Of a stretch of DNA of 64,000 nt, positions 9,238 to 19,093 are shown piece by piece. Position numbers and translations under genes: made by a program. Positions within the stretch are counted from its first letter, which is position 1. The number at the start of each line of letters is the position of its first letter. This DNA is from Chryseobacterium wanjuense (GTDB taxonomy: Bacteria; Bacteroidota; Bacteroidia; Flavobacteriales; Weeksellaceae): the NCBI RefSeq assembly GCF_900111495.1, contig NZ_FOIU01000001.1, forward strand, positions 1,736,001 to 1,800,000, read 5' to 3'. The notes beneath the pieces were generated by a model. It was not told the origin of the DNA and did not search any database. It saw only the letters and a program-made list of their open reading frames with translations.

Positions 9238-9344
9238 CCATTAAGGAGTGTTCAGATATTAAGATTCATGAAGAAAAAATCCACTAATTTCTCAAGCAAT
9301 GATGCTTAAACCCCAATAATCCAAACACTTTCAACCTTAATGAT
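9238..9344. repeat. Imperfect inverted-end element (CCATTAAGG ends)
   Basis: CCATTAAGG near 9239 and CCTTAATGAT at 9335-9344 are imperfect inverted ends, comparable to 6094-6214. Together with the 9129-9213 repeat it fills most of the 319-bp gap between rhaB and rhaI; no gene is seen there. Confidence 0.35.
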
Positions 9345-9370
9345 AAAAAAATAAGGATACATATAATTAA

Positions 9371-9396
9371 AAACTTTCGATTGCACTTGAAAGTTT
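9371..9396 (-). terminator. Terminator after rhaI, with operator-like loop
   Basis: Read on the minus strand, an 8-bp stem AAACTTTC/GAAAGTTT runs into T5, 24 bp after the rhaI stop codon. The loop reads AAGTGCAATC, so the loop and stem contain GTGCAATCGA, most of the core of the candidate rhamnose operator. Confidence 0.7.
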
Positions 9397-9419
9397 AAAT
9401 TATCAATTTTAAAACAGGA

Positions 9420-10700
9420 TTATAATCCCGTTGCTTTCACATTTAAGCCTCTTTCGGAAATTAAATTTTCTCTTACTTTAAGGTTTCTGTAAGCTGAAAT
9501 CGGGTCTAGCGCTGCCCCTGTCTGCAATCTTGCCGCTCTCAATAACGGACGAACGTCTGTTCTGTAGGCATTCTGCAAAATCTCCTGTGCACGAACGACA
9601 TCGTTATTCAGCTGTGCATCTTTTAATGCTTTCTGATTTACCAAAAGTGCCTGTGCATAAGCAATTAAGATCGCTTCCAAAGACTGAATCAAATCTTCCA
9701 AAGGATCTTTGATATTGTGACTTGCATCGATCATCCAGGCCGGATAAGGATTTTGAGGATTGTTTTCCATACCGTATACCAATTCATTGAAAATCAAGAA
9801 CAAAGCATAAGGTTTGATAGAACCCACCGTTAAATCATCATCTCCATATTTGCTGTCGTTGAAGTGGAAACCACCCAATTTCCCTTTATACATCAGGGTT
9901 GCAACGATCTGCTCGATATTCGTATTCGGTAAATGGTGACCCAAGTCTACCAGCGTGTAAGCTCTTTCTCCACAAGCATTGGCCAGCATAAAAGACGTTC
10001 CCCAATCCTGAATGGTGGTTGAATAGAAATTAGGTTCGTACGGTTTATATTCGATGAATAATCTCCAGTCTTCCGGCATTCCTGCGTAGATTTCTTTTAA
10101 GCTTTTTTCAGTATTTGATAAGGCCGTTTGGAAGTTTAATTGTCCCGGAAAACTTGCGCCATCTGCCAACCAAACGGTTAAGCTTTTGGAACCTAATTCT
10201 TTCCCGATTCTGATCACTTCTTTGTTGTGCTCCACTGCATAAGCTCTTGAATCTTCATTAACACTGTTCAAAGAACCGAATTTATAAGATTGCTCCGCTC
10301 CCGGCTGATCCTGAAACGTGTTGGAATTCATCGCATCAAAAATAAGCCCGTGAGAAGCTGCTTTTTCTTTAATTGCCGCCACATCACTCGGAATATCCCA
10401 TGGAATATGCAAAGATACCGCTCCCGCAGAGTGCGTTAAGGCGTGAATTAACCCAACATCATCTAATTTCTGTTCCAAAGAAGAAGGTTCGCCGCCGTAA
10501 GAAAATCTTCCGAAACGTGTTCCTCCAGCTCCTAAAGCCCAACTCGGAATAGCTACCTGAAAATCGGCAATTTTGTTGACGATTTCCGTAACATTGGCGC
10601 CGGTTTTTGTTAATTTATTTTGTAGAAAATCAAAATCTAAATTAAAATTTTCAACTTCATTTTTATTGTACTGTTCTATAATATCTTTTCCTATAATCAT
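9420..10700 (-). CDS. rhaI: L-rhamnose isomerase, RhaI type
   Basis: 426 residues from MIIGKDIIEQYN; the 14 extra residues of the longer frame (to 10742) are low-complexity and unlike the family. TIM-barrel sugar isomerase features: PSWALGAGGTRFGRF, LHIPWDIPSD, DAMNSNTFQDQ, WLADGASFPGQ, FIEYKPYEPNFY, LVDLGHHLPNTNIEQ, GGFHFNDSKYGDDDLT and DASHN, which supply the E/D/H metal ligands. It interconverts L-rhamnose and L-rhamnulose in the cytosol. It lies between rhaEW and rhaB with gaps of over 200 bp, and a terminator follows it, so it may be its own transcript. Confidence 0.92.
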   Translation of the reverse strand: MIIGKDIIEQYNKNEVENFNLDFDFLQNKLTKTGANVTEIVNKIADFQVAIPSWALGAGGTRFGRFSYGGEPSSLEQKLDDVGLIHALTHSAGAVSLHIPWDIPSDVAAIKEKAASHGLIFDAMNSNTFQDQPGAEQSYKFGSLNSVNEDSRAYAVEHNKEVIRIGKELGSKSLTVWLADGASFPGQLNFQTALSNTEKSLKEIYAGMPEDWRLFIEYKPYEPNFYSTTIQDWGTSFMLANACGERAYTLVDLGHHLPNTNIEQIVATLMYKGKLGGFHFNDSKYGDDDLTVGSIKPYALFLIFNELVYGMENNPQNPYPAWMIDASHNIKDPLEDLIQSLEAILIAYAQALLVNQKALKDAQLNNDVVRAQEILQNAYRTDVRPLLRAARLQTGAALDPISAYRNLKVRENLISERGLNVKATGL

Positions 10701-10822
10701 GATTTGATTTTTAAATTTAAATTGAGACCTGCCTGTAGACAAGCCCCAATTTAATAAATTAAATATTTTTTAAACCTAATCATAAAATTTTAATGATTAG
10801 TCTTTAGATTAATGTTAGTTTC

Positions 10823-10890
10823 TAACGCAATGTCCGCAAGGATTTTTTTTAATACGGATATTTTTACGTTCGCAAAGGCGTTTCACTCAG
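10823..10890. repeat. Degenerate ACGCAA/CTTTGCG repeat between rhaI and rhaEW
   Basis: AACGCAATGTCCGCAAGGA on the left and CGTTCGCAAAGGCG on the right resemble a flavobacterial repeat built of CTTTGCG and ACGCAAAG words. The ends are degenerate and the limits uncertain. Confidence 0.35.
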
Positions 10891-10928
10891 CCAATGATAC
10901 TAACTTTAATAAAAGTAGAATTTAAATT

Positions 10929-13031
10929 TTATCTTGGGAATGCATTCGCCATTCCACCATCTACATTGATGATGTTTCCTGTACTTTTATCTAAAATTGC
11001 GATGCAGGCAAAAACTCCGTTGGCAATGTCTTCAGGAAGGATAATTTCGTTTAATAAATTTCTTTTTGCGTAGAATGCAGGCAATTCTTCAACAGAAATT
11101 CCGTTGGCTTTTGCACGACCTTCCGCCCAAGAACCTTCCCATATTTTGCTGCCTACGATAACTCCGTCCGGATTTACAACATTCACACGGATCTTATCAG
11201 CTGCCAATTCTGCTGCCAATAATCTTGTCATGTGCTGTTGAGCCGCTTTTGCAGTTCCGTACGCTACATTATTTGGTCCCGCAACTAAACCATTTTTACT
11301 TGCAATATTGACGATATCTCCGCCTAAACCTTGTTTTTTAATGATTTCCACTCCATTTTTCACCATCAGGAACTGACCTTTAACCAAAACATCTTCCAGT
11401 AAATCCCAATCTTTTGTTGTGGTGTCTTCCAACGATTTAGAAATTGCCAAACCAGCTGAGTGAACGATGATATCCACCCCACCGAAAGCTAAAACAGTTT
11501 CTTTGAAAGCGTTTGCAATCGCCTCTTCATTGGTCACATCACAAGTCACGGCTACCGCCTGATCTTTATTGTATTTTGCCGTAACAGCTTCTACCGCTTC
11601 CTGATTTAAGTCTGTGAAAACGACTACCGCCCCTTCCTGAACCATTTTGTCAGCAATTGCCTGTCCGATTCCGCCTCCGGCTCCGGTTACTACAGCGATT
11701 TTTCTTGACAATGGCTTTTCTTTCGGCATTCTTTGAAGCTTAGCCTCTTCCAGCAACCAATATTCGATGTCGAAAGCTTCCTGTCTTGGTAATGAAGTGT
11801 ACTCAGAAATAGCTTCTGCTCCACGCATTACGTTGATTGCATTTACGTAAAACTCACTTGCAACACGCGTCGTCTGCTTATCTTTTGAGAAACTGAACAT
11901 TCCCACTCCCGGATAAATGATGATCACCGGATTCGGATCACGCATTGCAGGGCTGTTCGGATGTTTGCACGTTTCGTAATATTCTTTGTATTGTTGTCTG
12001 TACTGCTCGAAAAGAGGAGTTAATTTCTCTAAAATGGCTTTAGAATCGCTTAAATCTTCATTTTTATCTAAAGTCAAAACTAAAGGCTGAATTTTCGTAC
12101 GTAAGAAGTGATCCGGGCAAGAAGTTCCCAGTGGCGCCAACCGCTCCAGATCGTTGCTGTTGATGTATTCCAAAACAGTGTCGCTGTCTGTAAAATGACC
12201 TACCATTCTGCTTTCGGATGAAGCTAAACCACGCAATAAAGGCATGATTTGAGCTGCTTTATTCTTACGTTCATCGGCAGGAAGAGATTCTACTTTCTGA
12301 CCACCGAAAACCTGTCCGTTTTCTTCGATTTTTTTAGCAATATATTCAGAAGCCATTTCGATAACTTCCAAACTGTTGATGTAGCATTCGTACGAAGTGT
12401 CACCCCAAGTGAACAATCCGTGGCTGCCTAAAACAATCCCTCTGATGCCTGGATTATCGTTTAAACACTTTTCCAATTGCAGTCCTAAATCGAATCCCGG
12501 ACGTTGCCATGGAACCCAACCCATTGTATCTCCCCAGATTTCTTTGGTGATTTTTTCGCTGTCTTTCGCTGCTGCAACCGCAATTAAAGCATCCGGATGA
12601 AGGTGATCAATATGTTTGAATGGAAGTAAACCATGCAGAGGTGTGTCGATAGAAGGTGCTTTGCTATCCAAATCAAAAATACAGTGATTGAATAGGCCTA
12701 CCATTCTGTCTTCATCTGCTAAACCCTGGTAAATATTTTTTAAGTTTCGTAATCTTTCTGTGTACAATCCGGCAATACCTTTTCTGGTAAGAGTTCCGAT
12801 GTCGCCACCTGAACCTTTTACCCACATTACTTCAACCTCTTCGTTGGTCAAAGGGTCTTTTTCAATGGTTTTGCAGCTGGTATTTCCTCCTCCATAATTT
12901 GTGATTCTTAAATCTGCTCCCAGAATGTTTGAACGGTACAAAAATAAAGCAACCTGATCGTCTCCTAAAGCTGCAGCTTTATTTTCGTCCCATAAATAGT
13001 CTACGTATTTGAATGTTTTTACTTTTTCCAT
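10929..13031 (-). CDS. rhaEW: Bifunctional L-rhamnulose-1-phosphate aldolase / L-lactaldehyde dehydrogenase
   Basis: 700 residues and two domains. Residues 1-430 are a class II aldolase (NYGGGNTSCKT, FNHCIFDLD, KHIDHLHPDALIAVAAAK, GIVLGSHGLFTWG; the histidines bind the metal). Residues about 440-700 are a short-chain dehydrogenase (IAVVTGAGGGIGQAIA, NIASKNGLVAGPNNVAYGTAKA with the YxxxK pair, NVDGGMANAF). The aldolase splits rhamnulose-1-phosphate into DHAP and L-lactaldehyde, and the second domain oxidises L-lactaldehyde to L-lactate. This matches the RhaEW fusion known from bacilli and Chloroflexi. LldD in the same locus agrees with lactate as product. A GGGATGCT regulatory motif and a good -7 element lie upstream. 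Confidence 0.92.
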   Translation of the reverse strand: MEKVKTFKYVDYLWDENKAAALGDDQVALFLYRSNILGADLRITNYGGGNTSCKTIEKDPLTNEEVEVMWVKGSGGDIGTLTRKGIAGLYTERLRNLKNIYQGLADEDRMVGLFNHCIFDLDSKAPSIDTPLHGLLPFKHIDHLHPDALIAVAAAKDSEKITKEIWGDTMGWVPWQRPGFDLGLQLEKCLNDNPGIRGIVLGSHGLFTWGDTSYECYINSLEVIEMASEYIAKKIEENGQVFGGQKVESLPADERKNKAAQIMPLLRGLASSESRMVGHFTDSDTVLEYINSNDLERLAPLGTSCPDHFLRTKIQPLVLTLDKNEDLSDSKAILEKLTPLFEQYRQQYKEYYETCKHPNSPAMRDPNPVIIIYPGVGMFSFSKDKQTTRVASEFYVNAINVMRGAEAISEYTSLPRQEAFDIEYWLLEEAKLQRMPKEKPLSRKIAVVTGAGGGIGQAIADKMVQEGAVVVFTDLNQEAVEAVTAKYNKDQAVAVTCDVTNEEAIANAFKETVLAFGGVDIIVHSAGLAISKSLEDTTTKDWDLLEDVLVKGQFLMVKNGVEIIKKQGLGGDIVNIASKNGLVAGPNNVAYGTAKAAQQHMTRLLAAELAADKIRVNVVNPDGVIVGSKIWEGSWAEGRAKANGISVEELPAFYAKRNLLNEIILPEDIANGVFACIAILDKSTGNIINVDGGMANAFPR

Positions 13032-13060
13032 TGTTTGTCTTATATTTCTAAATTGTATCC

Positions 13061-13096
13061 CAAAATTAGACTGTAATATTTGTTACAGCATCCCGT
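13061..13096 (-). promoter_or_regulatory. rhaEW promoter with GCAGGATAYT-like activator site
   Basis: On the minus strand a perfect -7 element TAATTTTG (13068-13061) lies 18 bp after the half-site ACGGGATGCT (13096-13087). This half-site matches the consensus seen before both susC genes, the GH28 operon and the cupin. The second half-site GTAACAAATA is degenerate. Confidence 0.5.
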
Positions 13097-13289
13097 ACTA
13101 TACTGGTAAATACTGTATTTAAAGATAAATTAACTTTTAATTTTTTTTCATTTTAATTCATCTTTTGATTTTTTATAACAATCTCATTAATGGATATGCA
13201 TGGTTAATATTTTATGATTGTGTGGTTTTTATTTTAAATTATTAAGAAAGATTTAGAAGACTCATATTATATTGAGTCGTATTTTTTAT

Positions 13290-13449
13290 TTAACCACAAA
13301 AGTTACAAAAGATAATAAGTGTTATTTAAGTTCATAGATAAACTGTAAATAAGAACACATAAGCTTTTAAAAATCTTTGATTTTTGCTCTTTCTAAGGCT
13401 TTTATTAAACTTTAATAGTTCAATAATCTTTTGTTTCTTTTGTGGTTAA
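13290..13449. repeat. 160-bp element with TTAACCACAAAAG inverted ends
   Basis: The left end (13290-13313, TTAACCACAAAAG...) and right end (13426-13449, ...CTTTTGTGGTTAA) are inverted repeats matching over 22 of 24 bases. It lies between susD and rhaEW. A right-end fragment recurs at 34410-34445. No ORF is seen inside. Confidence 0.7.
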
Positions 13450-13499
13450 TTTTTTAAATATTTAATTCTTAATGTTAATACTATTCAAGCGGTTATTCA

Positions 13500-15566
13500 T
13501 TAATACCCTGGAAGCTGAGTCAGATTCGGATTATCAACTAATGGATGACCTGCAGAAGCTGCTGCGAATGGAAGCAATTCTGTTTTGTTTGGTACAAATC
13601 CATAGAAAAGCCCATCTCCACCGCCTTCGATCCAGTTTGGATATGTTCCTCCGTTTTCAGCAGAACCCGTTGGTTTTGTATAAATGATATTTCCGATCTG
13701 CAATGCATTAAATCCGCTTGTGAAACCTACCGCTTTTCTTGCATTTCCGTTAAAAGTACTTGTATAGGCCTCAAACATCCTGGTAGGATACCACTTGTCA
13801 CCAGCTACAACAGTTTGTCCGTGTGCAGTAACTATACTTGCCAAAGCTGTCTGATAAGCAGCATAATTTGCAGCCGATGTAGGAACATTTTGAACGATTG
13901 CAATCTCTGCAGGATTCGTTATCTCTATATATTTAAGTGCTAAAAACGGATCTCCGTATACCTGTGCATTTTTCTCAAATTTATACAGACGCAAAGCAGG
14001 TGTGTTTGCGTATGCTCCGCTTTTGTTTGATAAATTTTTCATTGCCTGTCTTGTTGCATCGATTTCACTTGCCAAACGGTTCATTCTGATCAAATCCGTA
14101 CGAAGATTAAATTCTCCCGCAAACTCCCATTTACGCTCCTGAACAATAGCAGATTCAAAAGCCTGCTGACCAGTCGGAGCCGGTATATTTCCGATTCCTG
14201 CACGGTTTCTTACCTGCATAAGAGCAGCAGTACCTGCAGCAGTAGGACCTCCGTTTAAGTAGTTTTGAGTTTCTGCATACATTAATAAAACATCTGCATA
14301 TCTTAAAATAGGGATATTCAAGTTACGTGCATCTGCCGCCTGAGGCGCCACACACCATCCCATTCTGAATTTTCCTGACATGATACAAGAGAACGTAGTT
14401 CCTACATTTACCCAAGTATCCGTAGCTGCACCGCCATTTAAGAAATAAATACTGTAAGAAGTACAAGAAACATCCCTACGGGTATCTCCCGGATTGAAAG
14501 ATAAATAATAACTAGGCAGTATAAACTGTAGTGCTTTACGCGAACCGTAAGTTCCTCCGCGGGAACCCTCCATTGCATAAACTCCAAAAGCTGAGTTGGT
14601 ATTGGCTCCGTATTCAGCGATATGCCATAGCATTTCCGGATTTGTTACGGCAAATTTTCTTTGATCAAAATTGAACCACAACGCCTCGAAGCCGCTTTTA
14701 CCACCCTGAGCCTGTACTAAACTTGCAGTACCGCCATTGATAACCGCTGCACAAGCATTATCTGCAATTTGATACAATTGCTGAACTCTTGCATTATCAC
14801 TTCTTCTGGACATTGTCCCAGCCGATCCTGTATTAAGATCCCATCTTAAAGAATACCCTGCTGCATACAAGGCGATTCTTGCTAACAGACCATTACCTGC
14901 TGCTTTTGTCAAACGTTCTGTCGTTGTTCCGGTAGCCGGTAAATCATTTACCGATTCCTGCATGTCTGCAATCACACGATCGTAGATTACATCACGGGAA
15001 GTACGTTTTGGATATAAAGTATTTGGGTCGTTAGGATCTGCATCTTCCAAAGGAATCCAAACTGCAGGAACGTCTCCGTATACCCTGATTAAATTGTGAT
15101 AGCAAAATGCACGGATAGCTTTTACCTCTGCAAGCAAAGAATTACGCTTTGCACTTGGCTCCATCAAACTTAATCTTGTGATGGCAATATTCGTTTTCTC
15201 TATACCGGCATACATCGCAGCATAAATTCCTGTAACAGTATTCGGTGTATAAGCATCATATTGATAGTTACAGATATTATACTTAGAATTATTAGTAGAT
15301 CCATCTTCAGAAGAATGAGTTACCGTATCTCCAGCTCCCAGCTGATAATACATTTCTGTAGGAACCAACCCTCTGTAACAGCCCTGAACAAACAAATCTG
15401 CAGTATCTAAGCTTTCAAAAACCGTATTGGTATCTGTAATATTATAGGCAGGCTGATCCAAAAAATCTGAACTACAAGAATTGATGAATAATCCGGCAAT
15501 TACAAAAGAAGGAATTACCACCAATTTTTTAATAAGTATTGATTTATTATTAATTATATTTTTCAT
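13500..15566 (-). CDS. SusD/RagB-family outer-membrane glycan-binding lipoprotein
   Basis: 688 residues, longer than the usual 500-600. Lipoprotein signal with lipobox INSC (KLVVIPSFVIAGLFINSCSSDFLDQPAY) and TPR-like SusD helices (ANAAIxRL-like TNIAITRLSLMEPSAK, LLAEVKAIRAFCYHNLIRVYGDVPAV, RYADVLLMYAETQN, RNRAGIG, QERKWEFAGEFNLRTDLIRMN). SusD caps the SusC channel and binds oligosaccharides. It follows susC by 9 bp, one transcript. The neighbouring enzymes suggest rhamnogalacturonan-I fragments as ligand. The extra length lies mostly in loops after residue 500. Confidence 0.92.
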   Translation of the reverse strand: MKNIINNKSILIKKLVVIPSFVIAGLFINSCSSDFLDQPAYNITDTNTVFESLDTADLFVQGCYRGLVPTEMYYQLGAGDTVTHSSEDGSTNNSKYNICNYQYDAYTPNTVTGIYAAMYAGIEKTNIAITRLSLMEPSAKRNSLLAEVKAIRAFCYHNLIRVYGDVPAVWIPLEDADPNDPNTLYPKRTSRDVIYDRVIADMQESVNDLPATGTTTERLTKAAGNGLLARIALYAAGYSLRWDLNTGSAGTMSRRSDNARVQQLYQIADNACAAVINGGTASLVQAQGGKSGFEALWFNFDQRKFAVTNPEMLWHIAEYGANTNSAFGVYAMEGSRGGTYGSRKALQFILPSYYLSFNPGDTRRDVSCTSYSIYFLNGGAATDTWVNVGTTFSCIMSGKFRMGWCVAPQAADARNLNIPILRYADVLLMYAETQNYLNGGPTAAGTAALMQVRNRAGIGNIPAPTGQQAFESAIVQERKWEFAGEFNLRTDLIRMNRLASEIDATRQAMKNLSNKSGAYANTPALRLYKFEKNAQVYGDPFLALKYIEITNPAEIAIVQNVPTSAANYAAYQTALASIVTAHGQTVVAGDKWYPTRMFEAYTSTFNGNARKAVGFTSGFNALQIGNIIYTKPTGSAENGGTYPNWIEGGGDGLFYGFVPNKTELLPFAAASAGHPLVDNPNLTQLPGY

Positions 15567-15575
15567 GATTAAATA

Positions 15576-18500
15576 TTAAAAAGTTAAATTGATACCAAGA
15601 ACATAACTTCTTGAACGTGGGTAAGATGAAGTATCATATCCAGGCGTGATCGCCACTCCTGTTGCTGCTGAAACTTCAGGGTCATAACCAGAGTACCCTG
15701 TAATTGTAGCCACATTGTTCACTGTAACGTAGATGCGCGCATTAGTTACCGCAATACGCTGTAAAAATTCTTTATTAAAACTATAGCCAAGCGTTAACTG
15801 AGCAATTCTCAGATAAGAGCCGTCTTCCACATAATATGATGATGGATAGGCTATATTTGCAGTATTCGTATTGCTTAAACTCCAAAGTCTTGAATTTTCA
15901 TCCGGGTTAAGCTCTTTTAATCTTTCTAAATTTGTTGTTGCCTGTCCTGTATTTGGATCTATTAAACGATAATAATTATTTCCGAATTCCGAAGGTACGT
16001 TCTGAAACATAGCGTAAGGACTTAAACTTTGTTTTGTCGCATTGTAAATATCACCACCAACGCTGAATTTCATGAATACAGCCAGATCAAACCCTTTGTA
16101 AGTAAAATTATTGCTGATTCCCCCAATAAAATCAGGTGTTCCGTTTCCTATTTTTACTAATTTTCTTGTAAACTGATCTCCCGCTTCATTATCTGCGGCA
16201 AATTTCATATCTCCCGGTTTAGGAGTTCCCGTAGCAGGTTTTACAACCCCCGGTTTTAAAGTAAGTGTTCCGTTTGGCCCCTGAATAAAGTCATCAGTCG
16301 TATAAACTCCCTGATAAACATATCCGTACATATCTCCCAGCTGTTCGCCTACTTTAGCATAATAAGTTACCATCCCGGATCTGCTTCCGCCAACGCTGAA
16401 AGGTCTGTTGTCTCTTCCATCCAAAGCAAGAACTTTAGACTTATTGAAACCAATATTAGCGTCTGTCGACCATCTGAAGGCTCCGGATTTTACGTTAATG
16501 GTATTAAGTGTAAATTCCATACCGCGGTTTCTCATCACTGCTATATTTTCATATCGTGTTGTATAGCCTGTAGACACCGGCAGCCCAACTGGTAGCAACA
16601 TTTTATTTACATCATTATTGTAAAATTCTGAAGTTAATCTTATCCTGCTATTGAAAAACGCCATATCTACCCCAATATTCGTTGCTTTCATCTCTTCCCA
16701 CTGCAAATTTTTATTCCCCACAGTAGAGCTTGTTGTAAGTGCCGGATTATTAGGATCATTGTTGGAAGGATAAGTCGTAAGCACTAAGTTTGTTGTGTAC
16801 AAGCTGTTTCCAATATCATTATTTCCTGTAATACCGTATTCAAATCTTAATTTCAGATCATTAAAAATATTATTAATCTTGCTGTTTTGCCAGAAACTTT
16901 CCTGAGAGACACGCCATGCTGCTGCTACTGACGGGAAATTTCCCCACTTTTTATTTGAACCAAATTTTGAAGATCCATCTCTACGAAAAGTAGCTGTCAA
17001 TAAATAACGGTCATCATAGCTATAGTTTACACGCCCAAAGAAAGAACTCATCGCATAGCTTGAGTGATCTACATTTTTATCGGCCACTGTTGCATTGGTG
17101 ATATCATCTAATCCATAATTAAAGAGTGGAAATTTGATCAATCTCATACTGCTACTTTCAGCTTCCTGATAAACAGCTTCTTGCCCTACCAAAACAGTAA
17201 CTTTATGTTTTTCTGCGAATGTTTTATTATATGTTAAAGTATTCGTAATCTGATAACGGTAATTTTCTGAATTTCCGATACTTCCATTGATCCCTGTATT
17301 TACAGGATCTGTAAGATAAGCACGGGAATTTGCATCTGAAAATGAAGTAGATTTGCTATTATTCCAGTTATAAGATCCTGCCGTTCTGAATGTGAAATTT
17401 TTCAGAAAATCAAATTCAATACCCGCATTAGCTACAAATGATCTGAAACGTCTGTTGGATGTAGATGCCTGAGTTTCTATATACGGGTTTTCTGTATCGA
17501 AGCTGGAATCCAATCCCGAATAATCACCATAGGTCTGTGTATTGAACAACTCATCCTGGGTAAATTTTGTTCCTCCAGTAATTGGTTGAAGAAGGATTTT
17601 TTTCATTCCGGAATATGCTCCTCCTCCATTAGTTGAATTGGAATTGAACATAGAACTGAAGTCTACTCTTATTCCTTTATATAATTCAGAATTGATATTA
17701 GCACGCAGTGAATTTCTGGTTTCACTGTAATTTTGTAATAATCCATCCTGTTTATTATAATTATAACTTATGTATGCCTGAGTTTTTTCATTTCCTACAG
17801 AAATGTTGACATTCTGGTTTTGAGTTGTCCCCGTCCCACCAAGCATTTTTTCTTGCCAATCCAATGCAGGAGCCGATGCATATCTACTGTTGATTCTTCC
17901 AAAAACTCCTGTATAAAATCCTGGAGTATCAGTCCCTAAGCTATTATCGAAAACATTGCTCCATTGTGTTGTTTTTCCTGCAAGCTGTGCCAGTTCGTAT
18001 TGATATTTCACATACTCTTCCGATTTGGAAACCATATCCAGCTTCTTCGAAAGCATGTCGAATGACATAAAAGAGTTGTAATTAACAGTCGTTCTGCCCT
18101 TTTTTCCGGTTTTTGTTTTAATTACAATAATACCGTTGGAACCACGTGCTCCATAGATCGCAATCGCAGAAGCTCCTTTTAATACATCAATACTTTCTAT
18201 ATCATTTGGATTGATAACATTCAATGCATTATCCAGCTGGAAGCCATCTACAATATAAAGTGGTTCCGTACCCTGGGTAATAGATGCACCCCCACGAAGG
18301 GTAACGTTGGCTCCTGCTCCCGGAGCACCGCCTGCTGTGACGATATTAAGACCGGCAGCTCTTCCCTGTAATGCCTGCAAAGCGTTCATGGCCGGTGTTG
18401 CCGCAAGATCTTTTGCCGAAACAGAAGATACCGATCCCGTAAGATCAGATTTTTTTACTTTGCCGTAGCCGATAACAACAACCTCTTCGATATCTTTCGT

Positions 18501-18608
18501 TTTTGCAGAATCCTTAGTTGTTGTTTGCCCAAAGACAAAACCAGATGCAAGCAGAAATAAAGGTGCAATTAATGGCTTTAAATTCTTGTTTGTATTTTTT
18601 AAAGACAT
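15576..18608 (-). CDS. SusC/RagA-family TonB-dependent oligosaccharide transporter
   Basis: 1010 residues with a signal peptide ending VFGQ. A TonB box (IEEVVVIGYGKVKKSDLTGSV, about 40-60) leads directly to the plug (ALQALQGRAAGLNI, GGASITQGTEPLYIVDG, IESIDVLKGASAIAIYGARGSNGIIVIKTK) and a 22-strand-type barrel ending YVLGINLTF. Unlike many SusC proteins, it lacks an N-terminal carboxypeptidase-regulatory-like domain. It imports oligosaccharides across the outer membrane with SusD using TonB energy. The promoter carries the clearest copy of the tandem GCAGGATATT/GCAGGATGCC motif. Confidence 0.93.
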   Translation of the reverse strand: MSLKNTNKNLKPLIAPLFLLASGFVFGQTTTKDSAKTKDIEEVVVIGYGKVKKSDLTGSVSSVSAKDLAATPAMNALQALQGRAAGLNIVTAGGAPGAGANVTLRGGASITQGTEPLYIVDGFQLDNALNVINPNDIESIDVLKGASAIAIYGARGSNGIIVIKTKTGKKGRTTVNYNSFMSFDMLSKKLDMVSKSEEYVKYQYELAQLAGKTTQWSNVFDNSLGTDTPGFYTGVFGRINSRYASAPALDWQEKMLGGTGTTQNQNVNISVGNEKTQAYISYNYNKQDGLLQNYSETRNSLRANINSELYKGIRVDFSSMFNSNSTNGGGAYSGMKKILLQPITGGTKFTQDELFNTQTYGDYSGLDSSFDTENPYIETQASTSNRRFRSFVANAGIEFDFLKNFTFRTAGSYNWNNSKSTSFSDANSRAYLTDPVNTGINGSIGNSENYRYQITNTLTYNKTFAEKHKVTVLVGQEAVYQEAESSSMRLIKFPLFNYGLDDITNATVADKNVDHSSYAMSSFFGRVNYSYDDRYLLTATFRRDGSSKFGSNKKWGNFPSVAAAWRVSQESFWQNSKINNIFNDLKLRFEYGITGNNDIGNSLYTTNLVLTTYPSNNDPNNPALTTSSTVGNKNLQWEEMKATNIGVDMAFFNSRIRLTSEFYNNDVNKMLLPVGLPVSTGYTTRYENIAVMRNRGMEFTLNTINVKSGAFRWSTDANIGFNKSKVLALDGRDNRPFSVGGSRSGMVTYYAKVGEQLGDMYGYVYQGVYTTDDFIQGPNGTLTLKPGVVKPATGTPKPGDMKFAADNEAGDQFTRKLVKIGNGTPDFIGGISNNFTYKGFDLAVFMKFSVGGDIYNATKQSLSPYAMFQNVPSEFGNNYYRLIDPNTGQATTNLERLKELNPDENSRLWSLSNTNTANIAYPSSYYVEDGSYLRIAQLTLGYSFNKEFLQRIAVTNARIYVTVNNVATITGYSGYDPEVSAATGVAITPGYDTSSYPRSRSYVLGINLTF

Positions 18609-18641
18609 ATATTAATTTTTAATAACGTTAAATAAGTATGA

Positions 18642-18687
18642 GCAATGTACACTCTTAGAAAAGTTTGGGCATCCTGCAATATCCTGC
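18642..18687 (-). promoter_or_regulatory. susC promoter with tandem GCAGGAT activator site
   Basis: On the minus strand GCAGGATATT (18687-18678) is directly followed by GCAGGATGCC (18677-18668), a 10-bp direct repeat. A -7-like TACATTGC (18649-18642) begins 18 bp further on. The susC start codon is at 18608. Confidence 0.6.
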
Positions 18688-18984
18688 ATTATAAAATTCT
18701 TAATTTTTCTTAATAATTTATTAATATTTCACGTAAAATTTAGAAATTATAACGATATAATCATATTTATTTAAAATAATTGTTGAAATTTACAACCGTA
18801 ATTCTCGCAGGTTTCCTGATTTTATTTCATTCTGTTGAAATTTTACCTAAGCCAGCAAGAAAATTTTTCTTAAAACTGAGTTTTCATTGGCTCCATTAGA
18901 ATTATTTACCGGTAATGTTTGATTTTATAGTGATGATCTTTCATTATTCTTGTACATTTTTCAAAAATACAGTATTCATTAAAC

Positions 18985-19017
18985 ATAAAAAAGGCAGCTG
19001 AAAAATTCAGTGCCTTT
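18985..19017 (-). terminator. Rho-independent terminator after rhaT
   Basis: Read on the minus strand, AAAGGCA pairs with TGCCTTT, with an inner CTGAA/TTCAG pairing, followed by T-rich sequence. It lies about 77 bp after the rhaT stop. The remaining bases to susC hold its promoter and nothing else recognisable. Confidence 0.8.
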
Positions 19018-19093
19018 GGTGAGTTAAAAAAATCTAACTCTGAAACTATATGAATGGTATAAAAAATTAAAGTTAAAAAAAACTGTAAACACT

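Noticed and set aside
9101..9419. Riboswitch or leader RNA before rhaB
   Set aside because: The hairpins are explained by the 9129-9213 repeat and the rhaI terminator; no known riboswitch core was recognised.
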